Assembly (NCBI RefSeq): GCF_014652695.1
Contig: NZ_BMZH01000002.1
Location: forward strand, 62,001 to 126,000
Reading direction: 5' to 3'
DNA length: 64,000 nt
Origin: Algimonas arctica
GTDB taxonomy: Bacteria; Pseudomonadota; Alphaproteobacteria; Caulobacterales; Maricaulaceae
Shown here: positions 54,583 through 64,000 of the stretch, piece after piece
How positions within the stretch are numbered: position 1 is the first letter of the stretch
Layout of the letters: the number at the start of each line of letters is the position of its first letter
Position numbers and translations under genes: made by a program
The notes under the pieces: model-generated
What the model was told of the DNA's origin: nothing
The model's database searches: none
What the model saw: only the letters and a program-made list of their open reading frames with translations

Positions 54583-55782
54583 CTATAGCCGCGCCTTAAT
54601 CTCATCGACCAAGTCCGTGCGCTCCCATGAAAACTCACCGTCCGGGCCGGGGTCACGGCCGAAATGACCATAGGCTGACGTCGGCGCGTAGATCGGTTTG
54701 TTGAGGTCGAGATGTTTGCGGATGCCGCGCGGGGTTAAGTCCATGACCTGACGGATGATAGTTTCGATCTTGTCGCCTTTGATCGGATTATTATCATCGA
54801 CATTGACGTAGATTGACGTCGGCTTGGCCACGCCAATGGCGTAGCTGACCTGAATTTCCACCCACGGAGCGACGCCCGCCGCAACCAGGTTTTTCGCGAG
54901 GTAACGCGTCGCATAGGCCGCGGACCGGTCCACTTTCGTCGGATCTTTGCCCGAAAATGCACCGCCCCCGTGCGGCGCCATACCGCCATAGGTGTCGACA
55001 ATGATTTTGCGTCCGGTCAGGCCCGCATCACCGTCTGGGCCGCCAATGACAAATTTACCCGTAGGATTGACGTGCCAGACGGTGCGGTCCGTAATCCAGC
55101 CGGACGGCAGAACCTCCGCCACATAAGGCTCAATCCGTTCGCGAATGTCGGAGGAGGTGAGCGTGTCGTCGAGGTGCTGCGTCGACAAAACAATCGCCGT
55201 CGCCTCAACCGGGCGACCATGGTGATAACGCACGGTCACTTGGGACTTGCTGTCCGGCCCTAGCCAGTCCTGGCCTTCATGTTTGCGGGCATAGGCGAGC
55301 CGTTCAAGAATGCGGTGGGAATAGTGGACAGGGGCCGGCATCAGTGCGCCTGGCACGTCAAGTGACGCGTAACCGAACATGATACCCTGATCGCCAGCGC
55401 CCTCTTCTGTGTGCAAGCCCCCGCCCGCATCGACGCCTTGGGCAATGTGGAGGGATTGCGGGTGCAGCAGCACATCAATGTCGCAATGTTCCCAGTGAAA
55501 TCCGTCCTGCTCGTAACCAATATCGCGAATGGCATCGCGGGCTAGCGCTTCGATCCGGTCCGGTGTAATAGATTCCGGTCCGCGTGTTTCGCCCGCAATC
55601 ACGACTTTATTGGTCGTCGTCAACGTTTCCGCGGCCACACGTACCTTCCAAGGGTCCATGCCTTCTTTGATCGCTTCGCGAAAATACAGATCAACAATTT
55701 CATCGCTGATCCGGTCCGAGACTTTATCAGGATGCCCTTCTGAGACAGATTCAGAGGTAAATTCGTAGGATTCGCGAGACAT
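54583..55782 (-). CDS. metK: S-adenosylmethionine synthetase
   Basis: A 399-residue MetK that makes SAM from methionine and ATP. It has the N-terminal [21 protein letters not shown], the ATP-binding [12 protein letters not shown] near residue 130 and the phosphate loop [20 protein letters not shown] near residue 270. Length and motifs are normal. It lies 109 bases downstream of ahcY on the same strand with a hairpin between them. The product feeds the methyltransferase domains at 9472, 10404, 41287 and 45355. Confidence 0.98.
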   Translation of the reverse strand: MSRESYEFTSESVSEGHPDKVSDRISDEIVDLYFREAIKEGMDPWKVRVAAETLTTTNKVVIAGETRGPESITPDRIEALARDAIRDIGYEQDGFHWEHCDIDVLLHPQSLHIAQGVDAGGGLHTEEGAGDQGIMFGYASLDVPGALMPAPVHYSHRILERLAYARKHEGQDWLGPDSKSQVTVRYHHGRPVEATAIVLSTQHLDDTLTSSDIRERIEPYVAEVLPSGWITDRTVWHVNPTGKFVIGGPDGDAGLTGRKIIVDTYGGMAPHGGGAFSGKDPTKVDRSAAYATRYLAKNLVAAGVAPWVEIQVSYAIGVAKPTSIYVNVDDNNPIKGDKIETIIRQVMDLTPRGIRKHLDLNKPIYAPTSAYGHFGRDPGPDGEFSWERTDLVDEIKARL

Positions 55783-55844
55783 GATGATGGTTCCAGGATT
55801 TTAAGGCTCTGCGCTTTTTGTTTTTATCAGGGCCTGGAATGAGA

Positions 55845-55868
55845 GGGCGCGGATTTCCCGCCGCGCCC
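55845..55868 (-). terminator. GC-rich hairpin between ahcY and metK
   Basis: A perfect 8-bp stem GGGCGCGG/CCGCGCCC with an 8-base loop. There is no T-tract after it on either strand, so it may only weaken read-through, or stabilise the processed mRNA end, between ahcY and metK. Confidence 0.5.
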
Positions 55869-55891
55869 GGAAAACGGGGTTTAGCGAAAAC

Positions 55892-57301
55892 CTAGTAGCG
55901 GTAATGCTCTGGCTTGTAAGGACCCTGCTCGGGCACACCAATATAATCGGCTTGCTCCTTGGTCATTTCTGTCAGCTTCACGCCAATTTTTTCCAAGTGA
56001 AGACGAGCAACTTTTTCGTCCAAATGCTTGGGTAACATATAAACTTCGTTGCCATATTTCTTCATCGCCGCGTGGGCGTCTTCCCATAATTCGATCTGCG
56101 CCAACACTTGGTTGGTGAACGATGCGCTCATCACGAAAGAGGGGTGACCCGTCGCATTGCCGAGGTTGAGCAAACGTCCCTGGGACAGCAGGATCATCCG
56201 CTTTCCGCCCGGAAAGGTGTACATATCAACCTGATCTTTAATGTTGGTCACTTTAATATTGTTGAGCGCCGCAACTTGGATCTCATTATCAAAGTGACCA
56301 ATATTGCCAACAATCGCCATATCTTTCATCTCGCGCATATGCTCGAGGCGGATCACGTCTTTATTGCCTGTTGTGGTGACAAAAATATCAGCCGTTGCAA
56401 CCGCATCTTCCAACAAGGTGACTTCGAACCCGTCCATCGCCGCCTGCAAGGCACAGATCGGATCGACTTCGGTGACTTTCACCCGCGCGCCCGCGCCTTT
56501 AAGCGACGCGGCTGAGCCTTTGCCGACATCGCCGTAACCGAGGACAACGGCGGTTTTGCCCGCCATCATCGTGTCCGTTGCGCGGCGGATGCCGTCGACG
56601 AGCGATTCTTTACAGCCATATTTATTATCGAATTTTGACTTTGTGACACTATCGTTCACATTGATCGCTGGGAATGGCAGTTGGCCTTCGCGCTGCAATT
56701 CATAGAGACGGTGGACACCCGTGGTCGTTTCTTCAGACACGCCGACAATATCGTTGCGCGTTTTTGTAAACCAACCCGGGCTTGCGGCCATGCGCTTTTT
56801 GATTTGTGCAAAAATCGCGGCTTCTTCCTCAGACCCTGGCTCCCCTTCGATCAGGTCTGTTTCGCCCGCTTCGACACGCGCGCCCAATAAAACGTAGAGC
56901 GTTGCGTCGCCGCCATCATCCAAAATGATGTTGGCGCCCTCAGGGAACAAGAATGACTTATCAAGATAATCCCAATGCTCTTCCAGTGATTGGCCCTTGA
57001 TGGCGAACACAGGAACACCAGACGCCGCGATTGCTGCCGCGGCGTGATCTTGCGTCGAGTAGATATTGCACGACGCCCAGCGCACATCCGCGCCTAGCGC
57101 CGTCAGTGTTTCAATCAACACCGCGGTTTGGATCGTCATATGCAGCGAGCCGACAACGCGGGCGCCTTTCAGGGGCTTGCTCTCGCCAAACTCTTCACGC
57201 AGCGCCATCAGGCCCGGCATTTCAGTCTCGGCAATATCGAGTTCCTTACGGCCGTACTCGGCGAGGGAAATGTCTTTTACAATGTAGTCGTGTGCACTCA
57301 T
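55892..57301 (-). CDS. ahcY: S-adenosylhomocysteine hydrolase
   Basis: A 469-residue enzyme from the ATG at 57301 ([20 protein letters not shown]), the usual size; an in-frame start 111 bases upstream runs into the regulatory region. It has [45 protein letters not shown] (catalytic Lys/Asp), the NAD loop [17 protein letters not shown], and the C-terminal [21 protein letters not shown]. It hydrolyses SAH to adenosine and homocysteine. Adenosine is then handled by the divergent adenosine kinase gene and homocysteine by MetH. Confidence 0.98.
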   Translation of the reverse strand: MSAHDYIVKDISLAEYGRKELDIAETEMPGLMALREEFGESKPLKGARVVGSLHMTIQTAVLIETLTALGADVRWASCNIYSTQDHAAAAIAASGVPVFAIKGQSLEEHWDYLDKSFLFPEGANIILDDGGDATLYVLLGARVEAGETDLIEGEPGSEEEAAIFAQIKKRMAASPGWFTKTRNDIVGVSEETTTGVHRLYELQREGQLPFPAINVNDSVTKSKFDNKYGCKESLVDGIRRATDTMMAGKTAVVLGYGDVGKGSAASLKGAGARVKVTEVDPICALQAAMDGFEVTLLEDAVATADIFVTTTGNKDVIRLEHMREMKDMAIVGNIGHFDNEIQVAALNNIKVTNIKDQVDMYTFPGGKRMILLSQGRLLNLGNATGHPSFVMSASFTNQVLAQIELWEDAHAAMKKYGNEVYMLPKHLDEKVARLHLEKIGVKLTEMTKEQADYIGVPEQGPYKPEHYRY

Positions 57302-57361
57302 GAGAGGAGGCTTTCCGATGAAAATGTTGAGGCCTTTTAACGAAGCTTTCTCGGAAAAACA

Positions 57362-57381
57362 ATATAAAGAAATCGTTATAT
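57362..57381. promoter_or_regulatory. Imperfect palindrome in the ahcY/adenosine-kinase divergent region
   Basis: ATATAAAGAAATCGTTATAT, palindromic at 16 of 20 positions, about 60 bases upstream of the ahcY start. Its AT-rich dyad form is that expected of an ArsR-type regulator site. SahR, which controls SAH-cycle genes in proteobacteria, is a candidate, but I cannot confirm the motif. Confidence 0.45.
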
Positions 57382-57466
57382 GTGAAGAAGGTTTCTTGGT
57401 AAGAAGCCGCACGGTACACCAGCAACTCAGGCCCTCAGCCGAAAAACTTGATAGAATGAGCTAAAA

Positions 57467-58441
57467 ATGTCCCAACATTACGATATTCTCGGCATTGGTA
57501 ACGCCATTATGGATGTGATTGCCTCCGTCGATGATCAGTTTTTAGGCGACCACGACATTGCCAAAGGCGGAATGACGCTCATTGACGAAAACCGGGCGAT
57601 TGCGCTGACCAAAGCCGTCGCATCCGCTAACCCGACAGAAATCGCCGGGGGCTCGGGCGCGAACACGATCGTTGGCGCGGCCATGCTGGGCGCGAAGACC
57701 GCCTATCTGGGCCTGGTTTACAATGACAGAATGGGTAACCGCTTCATTGACGGTCTGGAGGACGCAGGGGTAAGCTATAATGTTCCACCGGCAGATCGAG
57801 GTCTCGCTACAGCGCGCTGCTTGATTATGGTCACGGCAGACGGCGAGCGCTCCATGAATACATTTCTGGGAGCTTCGACGGATTTCTCCTCGGCGCAGCT
57901 TGATAGCGGCGCGATCAAACGATCAAAGCTAATATATCTCGAGGGGTATTTGTTCGATACAGACAAGGCCAAAGCCGCCTTCGTGAAGGCCGCTGAAATC
58001 GCGAAAGCCGAGGGCCACAAGGTTGCCTTGACCCTGTCGGACAGTTTTTGCGTGGATCGGCATCGGGGCTCATTCAAACATTTGATCGAACATCATGTGG
58101 ACGTCCTGTTTGCAAATGAAGCTGAGATCATCTCGCTGTATGAAACTGACTTTGACAACGCGATCAAGACGCTCGCGACACTGGACGTTATCGCAGCTGT
58201 CACCCGGAGCGAAAAAGGCTCCATCATCGTCAATGGCCGCGACCAGCATGTGGTAGACGCCGTTGCGATCGACAAAGTCGTGGATACGACAGGCGCGGGA
58301 GACCAATATGCCGCCGGCTTTCTAGTCGGATATTCGCAAGGCAAAGATTTGGCCACTTGCGGACAATGGGGCTCTATTTGCGCCGCAGAAGTTATTTCTC
58401 ATTTTGGCGCGCGTCCCGCCTCATTCGTCACGCTGAGCTAA
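57467..58441 (+). CDS. Adenosine kinase (PfkB family)
   Basis: A 324-residue ribokinase-family enzyme. It has GIGNAIMDVIASVDDQFL at the N-terminus, the sugar-binding IAGGSGANTIVGAAMLG and the PfkB signature 2 VVDTTGAGDQYAAGFLVGYSQ with the catalytic Asp. Alphaproteobacterial members of this clade phosphorylate adenosine to AMP. Divergent from ahcY, which produces adenosine, so removal of the product is built into the locus. Converges on metH, with a hairpin between. Confidence 0.9.
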   Translation: MSQHYDILGIGNAIMDVIASVDDQFLGDHDIAKGGMTLIDENRAIALTKAVASANPTEIAGGSGANTIVGAAMLGAKTAYLGLVYNDRMGNRFIDGLEDAGVSYNVPPADRGLATARCLIMVTADGERSMNTFLGASTDFSSAQLDSGAIKRSKLIYLEGYLFDTDKAKAAFVKAAEIAKAEGHKVALTLSDSFCVDRHRGSFKHLIEHHVDVLFANEAEIISLYETDFDNAIKTLATLDVIAAVTRSEKGSIIVNGRDQHVVDAVAIDKVVDTTGAGDQYAAGFLVGYSQGKDLATCGQWGSICAAEVISHFGARPASFVTLS

Positions 58442-58466
58442 ATTCACGCGAATACACATGCGTTGA

Positions 58467-58487
58467 GGCGGCGATAGTCTCGCCGCC
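58467..58487. terminator. Hairpin between converging adenosine kinase and metH genes
   Basis: A perfect 8-bp stem GGCGGCGA/TCGCCGCC with a 5-base loop, in the 55 bases between two converging genes. No T-tract follows, but position and stability suggest a shared transcription barrier. Confidence 0.5.
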
Positions 58488-58496
58488 CAGCGTTCG

Positions 58497-61139
58497 CTAC
58501 CCCGCGCGATCATAATTGAGGATCGGCGCCAACCAACGCTCGACATCATCTAAGTCCATTGCCTTACGGACGGCGTAATCTTCAACCTGATCTTTTTCGA
58601 TCTTCCCAACGCCAAAGTAAACACTGTCGGGATGGCTGAGATACAGACCCGACACTGAACTGGCCGGATGCATGGCGAAACTCTGAGTGAGGCTGATGCC
58701 AGTCTCGTTTGTCGCGTCCAATATCCGGAATAACGTCGCTTTTTCCGTATGGTCCGGCTGAGCCGGATATCCGGGTGCCGGACGGATCCCTGCATAACGT
58801 TCCGCGATTAAATCCTCGCCTGAGAAGGTCTCGTCAGGCGCGTAACCCCAGAATTCGCGGCGGACGCGCTGGTGCATGTGCTCCGCAAAAGCTTCGGCCA
58901 GGCGGTCCGACAGGGCTTGGAACAAAATGGCGTTATAATCATCGCCCGCGTCTTTAAAGGTCTGCACGCGATGATCTTCGTCTAAGCCCGCTGTGACGCA
59001 AAACCCGCCAACATAATCATCAGCCGGAGCGACAAAATCGGAAATACAAAAGTTCGCCCGGTCCGTTGTCTTGCTTATTTGCTGTCGCAGGCCATGAAAA
59101 TTCGCCAGCGTCTCCGTTCGGCTCTCATTCGTGAAGACACGAATATCATCGCCGTCCCGCTCACAAGGCCAGAAGCCGATAATGGCATTCCCTTTCACCC
59201 ATTGCTCAGAAATCATCCTATCGAGCATGGCATTGGCATCGTTGAACAAATCGCGGGCAACTTCGCCGAAACGGTCGCTCTCAAGAATGCCCGGGTATCG
59301 GCCTTTAAGTTCCCACGTTGCGAAAAACGGCGTCCAATCAATAAACGGGCGTAACGTTGCCAAGTCATAATTCTTAAAAGTCCGCGTACCCGTAAATGTG
59401 GGTTTGGGCGGCGTGTAATTATTCCAGTCCGTTGTCCATGCATTGTCTCGCGCCGTTGCAATGTTAAGCCGGACCTTTTTCGTTTGGCCGGCGTAATGCG
59501 ACGCCCGTGATTTTATATAATCCGCTTGGATGTTTGCCGCATAAGTGTCTTTTCCATCACCCATTAGAGCGCCAACGACACCGACGGCGCGCGACGCATC
59601 CGTGACGTAAACGGTCGCGCCGTTTTTATAAGTGGGCTCAATTTTGACGGCTGTATGGGTTTTTGAGGTCGTCGCGCCGCCAATGAGAAGCGGCATCGTT
59701 AGACCTTCGCGCTGCATTTCGGTCGCGACAAAGACCATTTCGTCCAGACTCGGTGTAATCAGGCCCGATAAGCCAATCATATCCGCATCATGTTCGCGGG
59801 CCGCTTTGAGAATTGTATCACAAGACACCATCACGCCAAGATCAACAATATCATAGCCGTTACATTGCAGTACAACGCTGACAATATTCTTGCCAATATC
59901 ATGCACGTCGCCTTTCACGGTTGCCATGACGACCTTGCCATTTGACTTGCCGACAAGGCCCATTTCTTCCTTTTCCAACTCCATATACGGCATTAGATGC
60001 GCTACAGCCGCCTTCATCACGCGAGCTGATTTCACGACTTGAGGCAAGAACATTTTGCCCGCGCCGAAGAGGTCGCCGACGACATTCATGCCGTCCATGA
60101 GGGGGCCCTCAATAACGTGAAGCGGGCGATCGGCGGCCTGACGGGCTTCTTCCGTATCCACGACAATATAATCTGTAATACCGCGCACGAGCGCGTGCTC
60201 GAGGCGTTTTCCGACAGTTTCCTGCCGCCACTTATCATCGACCACCCGGGCCTTGGCTTTACCATCGCCGCGGTATCTTTCTGCAATATCGACAAGGCGG
60301 TCTGTCGCATCCGGACGGCGGTTGAGAATGACGTCCTCGACCCGTTCGCGCAACTCTTCAGGGATATCGTCATAAATTGTAAGCTGACCCGCATTGACGA
60401 TAGCCATGTCCAGCCCGGCCGGAATTGCGTGATATAAAAACACACTATGCATGGCCTCACGGACAGGATTGTTGCCCCGAAACGAAAAGCTTACATTGGA
60501 GAGCCCCCCAGAAATTCGCGCATGTGGCAGGTGTTTTTTAATCCGCTTACACGCGTCGAAAAACGCCACTGCATAATTATTATGCTCTTCGATACCCGTC
60601 GCGACTGCGAAAATATTTGGATCGAAAATGATGTCCTCCGGTGGGAAATTCGCTTCCTCGGTCAGCAATTTGTAAGCCCGTTGACATATACGGAACTTGT
60701 CATCGGCAGTTTCAGCTTGGCCATCTTCGTCAAACGCCATGACAACCGCCGCCGCTCCCAACGCACGCACTTTTCGGGCGTGACCCAGAAATTCCGCTTC
60801 GCCCTCTTTCATCGAAATCGAGTTGACGACAGCTTTTCCTTGAATGCATTTTAAGCCAGCTTCCAGCACGGACCATTTAGAGCTGTCGACCATGATCGGC
60901 ACGCGCGAAATATCCGGCTCACCCGCGAGAAGCTGAAGAAAACGCGTCATGGCGGCTTCAGCGTCAATCAGACCATCATCCATATTTATGTCGATGATTT
61001 GAGCGCCGGACTCGACCTGTTGGCGGGCAACAGACAAGGCTTGTTCATAATCGCCATCGACGATCATTCGCTTGAAACGAATAGATCCGGCAACATTGGT
61101 GCGTTCACCAATATTGATAAATTGAGCTGTTGACGTCAT
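58497..61139 (-). CDS. metH: Methionine synthase, C-terminal subunit (folate, cobalamin and activation domains)
   Basis: An 880-residue protein starting [19 protein letters not shown], the pterin-binding domain that in E. coli MetH follows the homocysteine domain. The cap and B12-binding domain have [20 protein letters not shown] (the cobalamin histidine box) near residue 405. The SAM-binding activation domain ends the protein ([33 protein letters not shown]). It methylates cobalamin from methyl-tetrahydrofolate. The homocysteine-binding part is encoded separately just upstream, with 82 bases between, so the classical MetH is split in two. Confidence 0.97.
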   Translation of the reverse strand: MTSTAQFINIGERTNVAGSIRFKRMIVDGDYEQALSVARQQVESGAQIIDINMDDGLIDAEAAMTRFLQLLAGEPDISRVPIMVDSSKWSVLEAGLKCIQGKAVVNSISMKEGEAEFLGHARKVRALGAAAVVMAFDEDGQAETADDKFRICQRAYKLLTEEANFPPEDIIFDPNIFAVATGIEEHNNYAVAFFDACKRIKKHLPHARISGGLSNVSFSFRGNNPVREAMHSVFLYHAIPAGLDMAIVNAGQLTIYDDIPEELRERVEDVILNRRPDATDRLVDIAERYRGDGKAKARVVDDKWRQETVGKRLEHALVRGITDYIVVDTEEARQAADRPLHVIEGPLMDGMNVVGDLFGAGKMFLPQVVKSARVMKAAVAHLMPYMELEKEEMGLVGKSNGKVVMATVKGDVHDIGKNIVSVVLQCNGYDIVDLGVMVSCDTILKAAREHDADMIGLSGLITPSLDEMVFVATEMQREGLTMPLLIGGATTSKTHTAVKIEPTYKNGATVYVTDASRAVGVVGALMGDGKDTYAANIQADYIKSRASHYAGQTKKVRLNIATARDNAWTTDWNNYTPPKPTFTGTRTFKNYDLATLRPFIDWTPFFATWELKGRYPGILESDRFGEVARDLFNDANAMLDRMISEQWVKGNAIIGFWPCERDGDDIRVFTNESRTETLANFHGLRQQISKTTDRANFCISDFVAPADDYVGGFCVTAGLDEDHRVQTFKDAGDDYNAILFQALSDRLAEAFAEHMHQRVRREFWGYAPDETFSGEDLIAERYAGIRPAPGYPAQPDHTEKATLFRILDATNETGISLTQSFAMHPASSVSGLYLSHPDSVYFGVGKIEKDQVEDYAVRKAMDLDDVERWLAPILNYDRAG

Positions 61140-61221
61140 TCGTGTCGATCTTTCGCAAAATTGGCAGACTGATGATCGACAGCCTGCGGCACGTCTTGGC
61201 GATATACGGCCTATCAGTGGT

Positions 61222-62274
61222 TCAAGCTGGAATAAGAAAGGGCTCGAGGCCAGACAGTCTTAATGTCGGCGCTATATGTGGAATAGACCGCACGGGGACC
61301 CCGTCGACCGCAGCGGCAATGGCCGCAATATGCTCGGGCGTCGACCCGCAACAACCGCCCAAAATATTGACCAATTTGTCCTCAGCCCAAGGCTTAATCT
61401 GCGCCGCCATATCGTCTGGCGACTCATCATATTCGCCAAAGGCATTGGGAAGGCCGGCATTTGGAAACGCCAAGATATAGGTGGCAGCCGCTTTTGAGAG
61501 TGACATCACGTGCGGGCGCATAGCGCCAGCACCTAACGCACAATTAAGTCCGACCGCGAAGGGTTCCGCGTGTGCAATTGACGTCCAGAACGCTTCGGGA
61601 GTTTGTCCCGATAATGTGCGACCGGATGCATCGGTGATGGTCCCTGAAATCAACAAGGGTTTCTTATAGCCAACTTTGTCGAAAACGGCGTTTACGGCTG
61701 CGATCGCCGCTTTGCAATTGAGCGTATCAAAAACAGTTTCAATGAGCAGAGCATCAACAAGGTCGATAAACGCCTCAATCTGGCCTATATAACTCCCCTT
61801 GACCTCATCGAAGGTGACATCCCTAAACCCAGGATCTTCGACTTTTGGCGATAGGGAGAGCGTCTTGTTCATCGGCCCGATTGACCCCAAAACGCAACGC
61901 GGTTTTTCAGGCGTTCTCAACGTCCACTCATCCGCGCATTTTCGTGCGACGAGCGCGGAGGCGCGTGCAATTTCAGGCGCTAGGTCTGACATGTCATAAT
62001 CAGCTTGGCTGATCGACGTGGCGTTAAAACTATTCGTTTCAATAAGATCAGCACCGATGCCCAAAAATGAATTATGAACGGCTTCGACGGCATCGGGTTT
62101 TGTCAGCACTAGAAGATCATTATTACCCTTTAAGGACGTCGGCCAGTCAGCAAACCGCTCACCGCGAAAATCATCTTCTTGTAGGTTTTGCTTTTGCAAC
62201 ATGGTGCCCATGGCGCCGTCCAGGATGATTATGCGTTCTTTGACCGCTTTTTCGATATGGGTCCATCTGTTCAC
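61222..62274 (-). CDS. metH: Methionine synthase, N-terminal homocysteine S-methyltransferase subunit
   Basis: A 350-residue protein corresponding to the first domain of Met[17 protein letters not shown] at the start, [37 protein letters not shown], and the zinc ligands in VGLNCALGA and [12 protein letters not shown]. It binds and activates homocysteine. Its stop is 82 bases before the C-terminal subunit gene, and no in-frame connection is seen, so this is a two-gene MetH rather than a recent frameshift; both termini look natural. Confidence 0.95.
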   Translation of the reverse strand: MNRWTHIEKAVKERIIILDGAMGTMLQKQNLQEDDFRGERFADWPTSLKGNNDLLVLTKPDAVEAVHNSFLGIGADLIETNSFNATSISQADYDMSDLAPEIARASALVARKCADEWTLRTPEKPRCVLGSIGPMNKTLSLSPKVEDPGFRDVTFDEVKGSYIGQIEAFIDLVDALLIETVFDTLNCKAAIAAVNAVFDKVGYKKPLLISGTITDASGRTLSGQTPEAFWTSIAHAEPFAVGLNCALGAGAMRPHVMSLSKAAATYILAFPNAGLPNAFGEYDESPDDMAAQIKPWAEDKLVNILGGCCGSTPEHIAAIAAAVDGVPVRSIPHIAPTLRLSGLEPFLIPA

Positions 62275-62278
62275 TCGA

Positions 62279-63244
62279 TTACTCCTTGATCCGCTTAAGA
62301 GAGTGTCTCCCTAAAATGCGGCTAACAGACACCGCAAGTCCGGCGCGATTGAGTGTATATAGATGGAAATGACGAACGCCAGCATCGAAAAGAGACGCCG
62401 TTAGCTCAAGCGCTAAAGAGGACGTCAGTAAATTACGCGTCTCCGGATCTTCATTAAGACCCTCAAAAAGAAAAGCGTACCACTCAGGCACACGAACCCC
62501 ACACATGTCAGACATACGTTTGAGCCCTTGAAAATTTGGTTGTAACATCAAGCCGGGAACAATGGGTATGTCTATTCCTGCGGCCTGAACGCGGTCTTGA
62601 AATCTCAGAAACGTTTCAGCTTCGAAAAAAAACTGAGTAATGGCGCGTGTTGCTCCCGCATCGACTTTACGTTTGAGGTTGTCGAGTTCAGCGTCCCATG
62701 ACGGGCTCTCGGGATGCCGCTCCGGATATGCGCTTACAGAAACCTCGAAATCCGCGACCTTCTTCAAGCCGGCGACCAGGTCTGAGCCATAGGCAAAACC
62801 TTTGGCATGCGGGACGTATCGTCTACCGATACCCTCGGGCGGATCACCCCGTAAGGCAACTATATGTCGTACCCCACTATCCCAATAGTCGTTCGCGATC
62901 TCATTAATTTCCGAAACGTCCGATCCGACGCATGTTAGGTGCGCGGCGGGGCGCAGATTAGTTTCTTGAACCATACGCGAGACCGTTCTGTGTGTTCTCT
63001 CTCGCGTCGATCCACCTGCGCCGTAGGTGACGGAAACAAAGTCGGGGTTATGGAGCTCCAGCTTACGAATGGAGTCCCATAGTGCGGTTTCCATTTTTTC
63101 GTTCTTTGGCGGGAAAAACTCGTAACTGACCTTGACATCAGCGCGGTCCGCTCTTGCAGTTTTCGCAACTGGACCCGCATTCAAAGTCGCAGGGTGCATA
63201 TTGTCTCTCATAAGTTTGCTGTCGGCTTCCAAATTAACGGCCAT
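62279..63244 (-). CDS. metF: 5,10-methylenetetrahydrofolate reductase
   Basis: A 321-residue TIM-barrel flavoenzyme. It has VSYEFFPPKNEKMETALW at residues 39-56, SVTYGAGGSTRERTHRTV, HLTCVGSDVSEINEI, VALRGDPPEG and FFFEAETFLRFQDRVQAAGI. It reduces methylene-tetrahydrofolate to methyl-tetrahydrofolate for MetH. The stop is four bases before the metH start. It has a slightly long N-terminus (about 25 extra residues); starts at residues 12 or 16 would be closer to the family. Confidence 0.95.
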   Translation of the reverse strand: MAVNLEADSKLMRDNMHPATLNAGPVAKTARADRADVKVSYEFFPPKNEKMETALWDSIRKLELHNPDFVSVTYGAGGSTRERTHRTVSRMVQETNLRPAAHLTCVGSDVSEINEIANDYWDSGVRHIVALRGDPPEGIGRRYVPHAKGFAYGSDLVAGLKKVADFEVSVSAYPERHPESPSWDAELDNLKRKVDAGATRAITQFFFEAETFLRFQDRVQAAGIDIPIVPGLMLQPNFQGLKRMSDMCGVRVPEWYAFLFEGLNEDPETRNLLTSSLALELTASLFDAGVRHFHLYTLNRAGLAVSVSRILGRHSLKRIKE

Positions 63245-63399
63245 TGTTCATTAAAAGCTTCATTGACGTCAACTTCTAACTTCTAAGTCATCGGTGGACA
63301 ATTATTAGTGCCGAGCTATGCGGTCGCACGGTATTGGGAGGAAGAACTATCTGTTTTTGGGGCCTTAGACAGGCGGCAAGAGTGTGGCCACCTGTTGCT

Positions 63400-63590
63400 C
63401 GCCGATCAAAGCTTGCAAACTCAACAGTATCAAACCCGCAACATTGGCCAACTCGTACAGATCCACCCGCGCCGTAGGTTACGAAAACTGAACGTTTTTA
63501 ATCCCCACGCCTATCTGGCAGACACCTTCAACCGGACCGCAAACGGTAACCCACAGAGCCGCAATGCAGATCTGCCGCCTTGGAATTAGT
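63400..63590 (+). pseudogene. IS66 TnpC C-terminal relic
   Basis: A frame ends NVFNPHAYLADTFNRTANGN and PQSRNADLPPWN-stop. IS66 TnpC proteins end with a similar N-P-x-A-Y/W-L-A-D-x-L...LLPW motif. Upstream codons keep only weak similarity, and the rest of the element is missing. Confidence 0.5.
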
Positions 63591-63820
63591 CTATACAACG
63601 AACAGTTTGTAGGGGGACGCGGGGTCGGCGCACCGCTGACCTATCAACTCTCAAAGGCGCACGACCTCATCACCAACCCTGCTTTGATCGTCACGAAGTG
63701 GCTAGCGGGTTCAGGGACGAGAAAACGGTTATAAACCAACGCGGGCAAACGGACTTCCCCTAATTCAAAACTTAGATCAAAACGCATAGGCTGGGGCAAG
63801 CCAACAAACTTTCGGGGTTA
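63591..63820. other. Intergenic stretch after IS66 relic, no gene seen
   Basis: About 230 bases between the IS66 relic and the stop of the partial BY-kinase gene. GC-rich bases around 63612-63640 may be the IS66 end. No gene. Confidence 0.3.
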
Positions 63821-64000
63821 TCAATTCAAGTTTATTGAGCGGTTCGATTTCTTGATGCGCTGGACCAGGCCGCGCTTTTTATCGTCGCCGTAAGCATAGG
63901 AGTCATTGCCATAGGTATAGCGATACATGTCTGCATTCCCCAACCCAGCAAGTTCGAATTTTGTCAGAATGACGCCACCGATCTTGCATCCGCTTTCTTC
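63821..64000 (-). CDS. Second BY-kinase/Wzc-like protein, C-terminal end only
   Basis: Sixty codons of a protein continuing beyond the window, read on the minus strand from 64000 to a TGA at 63821-63823. It reads GCKIGGVILTKFELAGLGN, then DMYRYTYGNDSYAYGDDKKR and GLVQRIKKSNRSINLN. The tyrosine-rich tail before a basic end is typical of ExoP/Wzc BY-kinases and resembles the end of the Wzc at 49999, but is clearly a different gene. The polysaccharide locus therefore continues to the right. Confidence 0.8.
   Translation of the reverse strand, partial: EESGCKIGGVILTKFELAGLGNADMYRYTYGNDSYAYGDDKKRGLVQRIKKSNRSINLN

Noticed and set aside
54970-56890. Open frames antisense to metK and ahcY.
   Set aside because: Typical shadows of conserved GC-rich genes; no independent motif or ribosome-binding site.
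55783-57466. SAM or SAH riboswitch ahead of metK or ahcY.
   Set aside because: The 109 bases before metK hold only an 8-bp hairpin, and the ahcY leader lacks a recognisable multi-helix or pseudoknot pattern. Absence is not certain without a covariance search.

Overview
The window looks like a chromosomal stretch of an alphaproteobacterium, probably a Hyphomonadaceae/Maricaulales-type marine bacterium. This is an inference from a MetH split into two genes, the metF-metH-ahcY-metK-adenosine kinase grouping, a DUF2793 relic, an HGGxSTG protein and overall codon style. No rRNA or tRNA gene was seen. The dominant theme is a surface or extracellular polysaccharide locus that has been repeatedly invaded by insertion sequences, many now decayed.

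Layout. 1-1542: end of galT and all of galK. 1651-3489: a large polytopic membrane protein. 3640-6313: dTDP-Fuc4NAc-type genes (acetyltransferase, rfbA, wecE-like aminotransferase). 6679-8719: gmd and fcl for GDP-L-fucose. 8734-12050: a sulfotransferase broken by one stop codon, a methyltransferase, and a propeller/TylF fusion. 12124-15433: DUF2793 pseudogene and two nested IS3 elements. 16480-18680: a GT4 glycosyltransferase and the Wza exporter. 19443-19940: a decayed RfaH/NusG-like antiterminator. 20344-22864: a small integrated-element remnant (HGGxSTG protein, XRE regulator, tyrosine recombinase). 23037-25306: uxs and ugd.

26978-39249 is a plus-strand, AT-rich operon of tightly overlapping genes. 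It encodes a TIM-barrel isomerase, a CBS/aminotransferase fusion, a CMP-nonulosonate synthetase, a NeuB-type synthase, a NeuD-type acetyltransferase, Wzx, a GT42/DUF115-like candidate transferase, Wzy, two sulfotransferases, a GT4, a WcaF-like acetyltransferase and a GT2. It is bordered by IS3 relics on the left and IS66/IS5 relics on the right. This is the best candidate for an undescribed system: a sulfated, nonulosonic-acid-containing glycan whose sugar is made without a recognisable 4,6-dehydratase or hydrolysing epimerase in the window.

41287-47470 is a mosaic of two AT-rich methyltransferase genes and GC-rich phage/plasmid debris (D12 adenine methylase relic, integrase relic, two small genes, IS relics). 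47569-52236 is the minus-strand assembly operon: Wzc co-polymerase/BY-kinase, a TPR-like envelope protein, and a Wzy/ligase-type protein. 53136-54119 is a UDP-glucuronate 4-epimerase. 54583-63244 is the activated-methyl cycle block (metK, ahcY, adenosine kinase, split metH, metF). The right edge carries the C-terminus of a second BY-kinase, so polysaccharide genes continue beyond the window.

Together the genes supply GDP-L-Fuc, dTDP-Fuc4N(Ac), UDP-GlcA, UDP-Xyl, UDP-GalA, UDP-Gal and a CMP-nonulosonate; decorate the glycan with acetyl, methyl and sulfate groups; and flip, polymerise and export it through Wzx/Wzy/Wzc/Wza. The methyl-cycle genes supply and recycle SAM used by the four methyltransferase domains.
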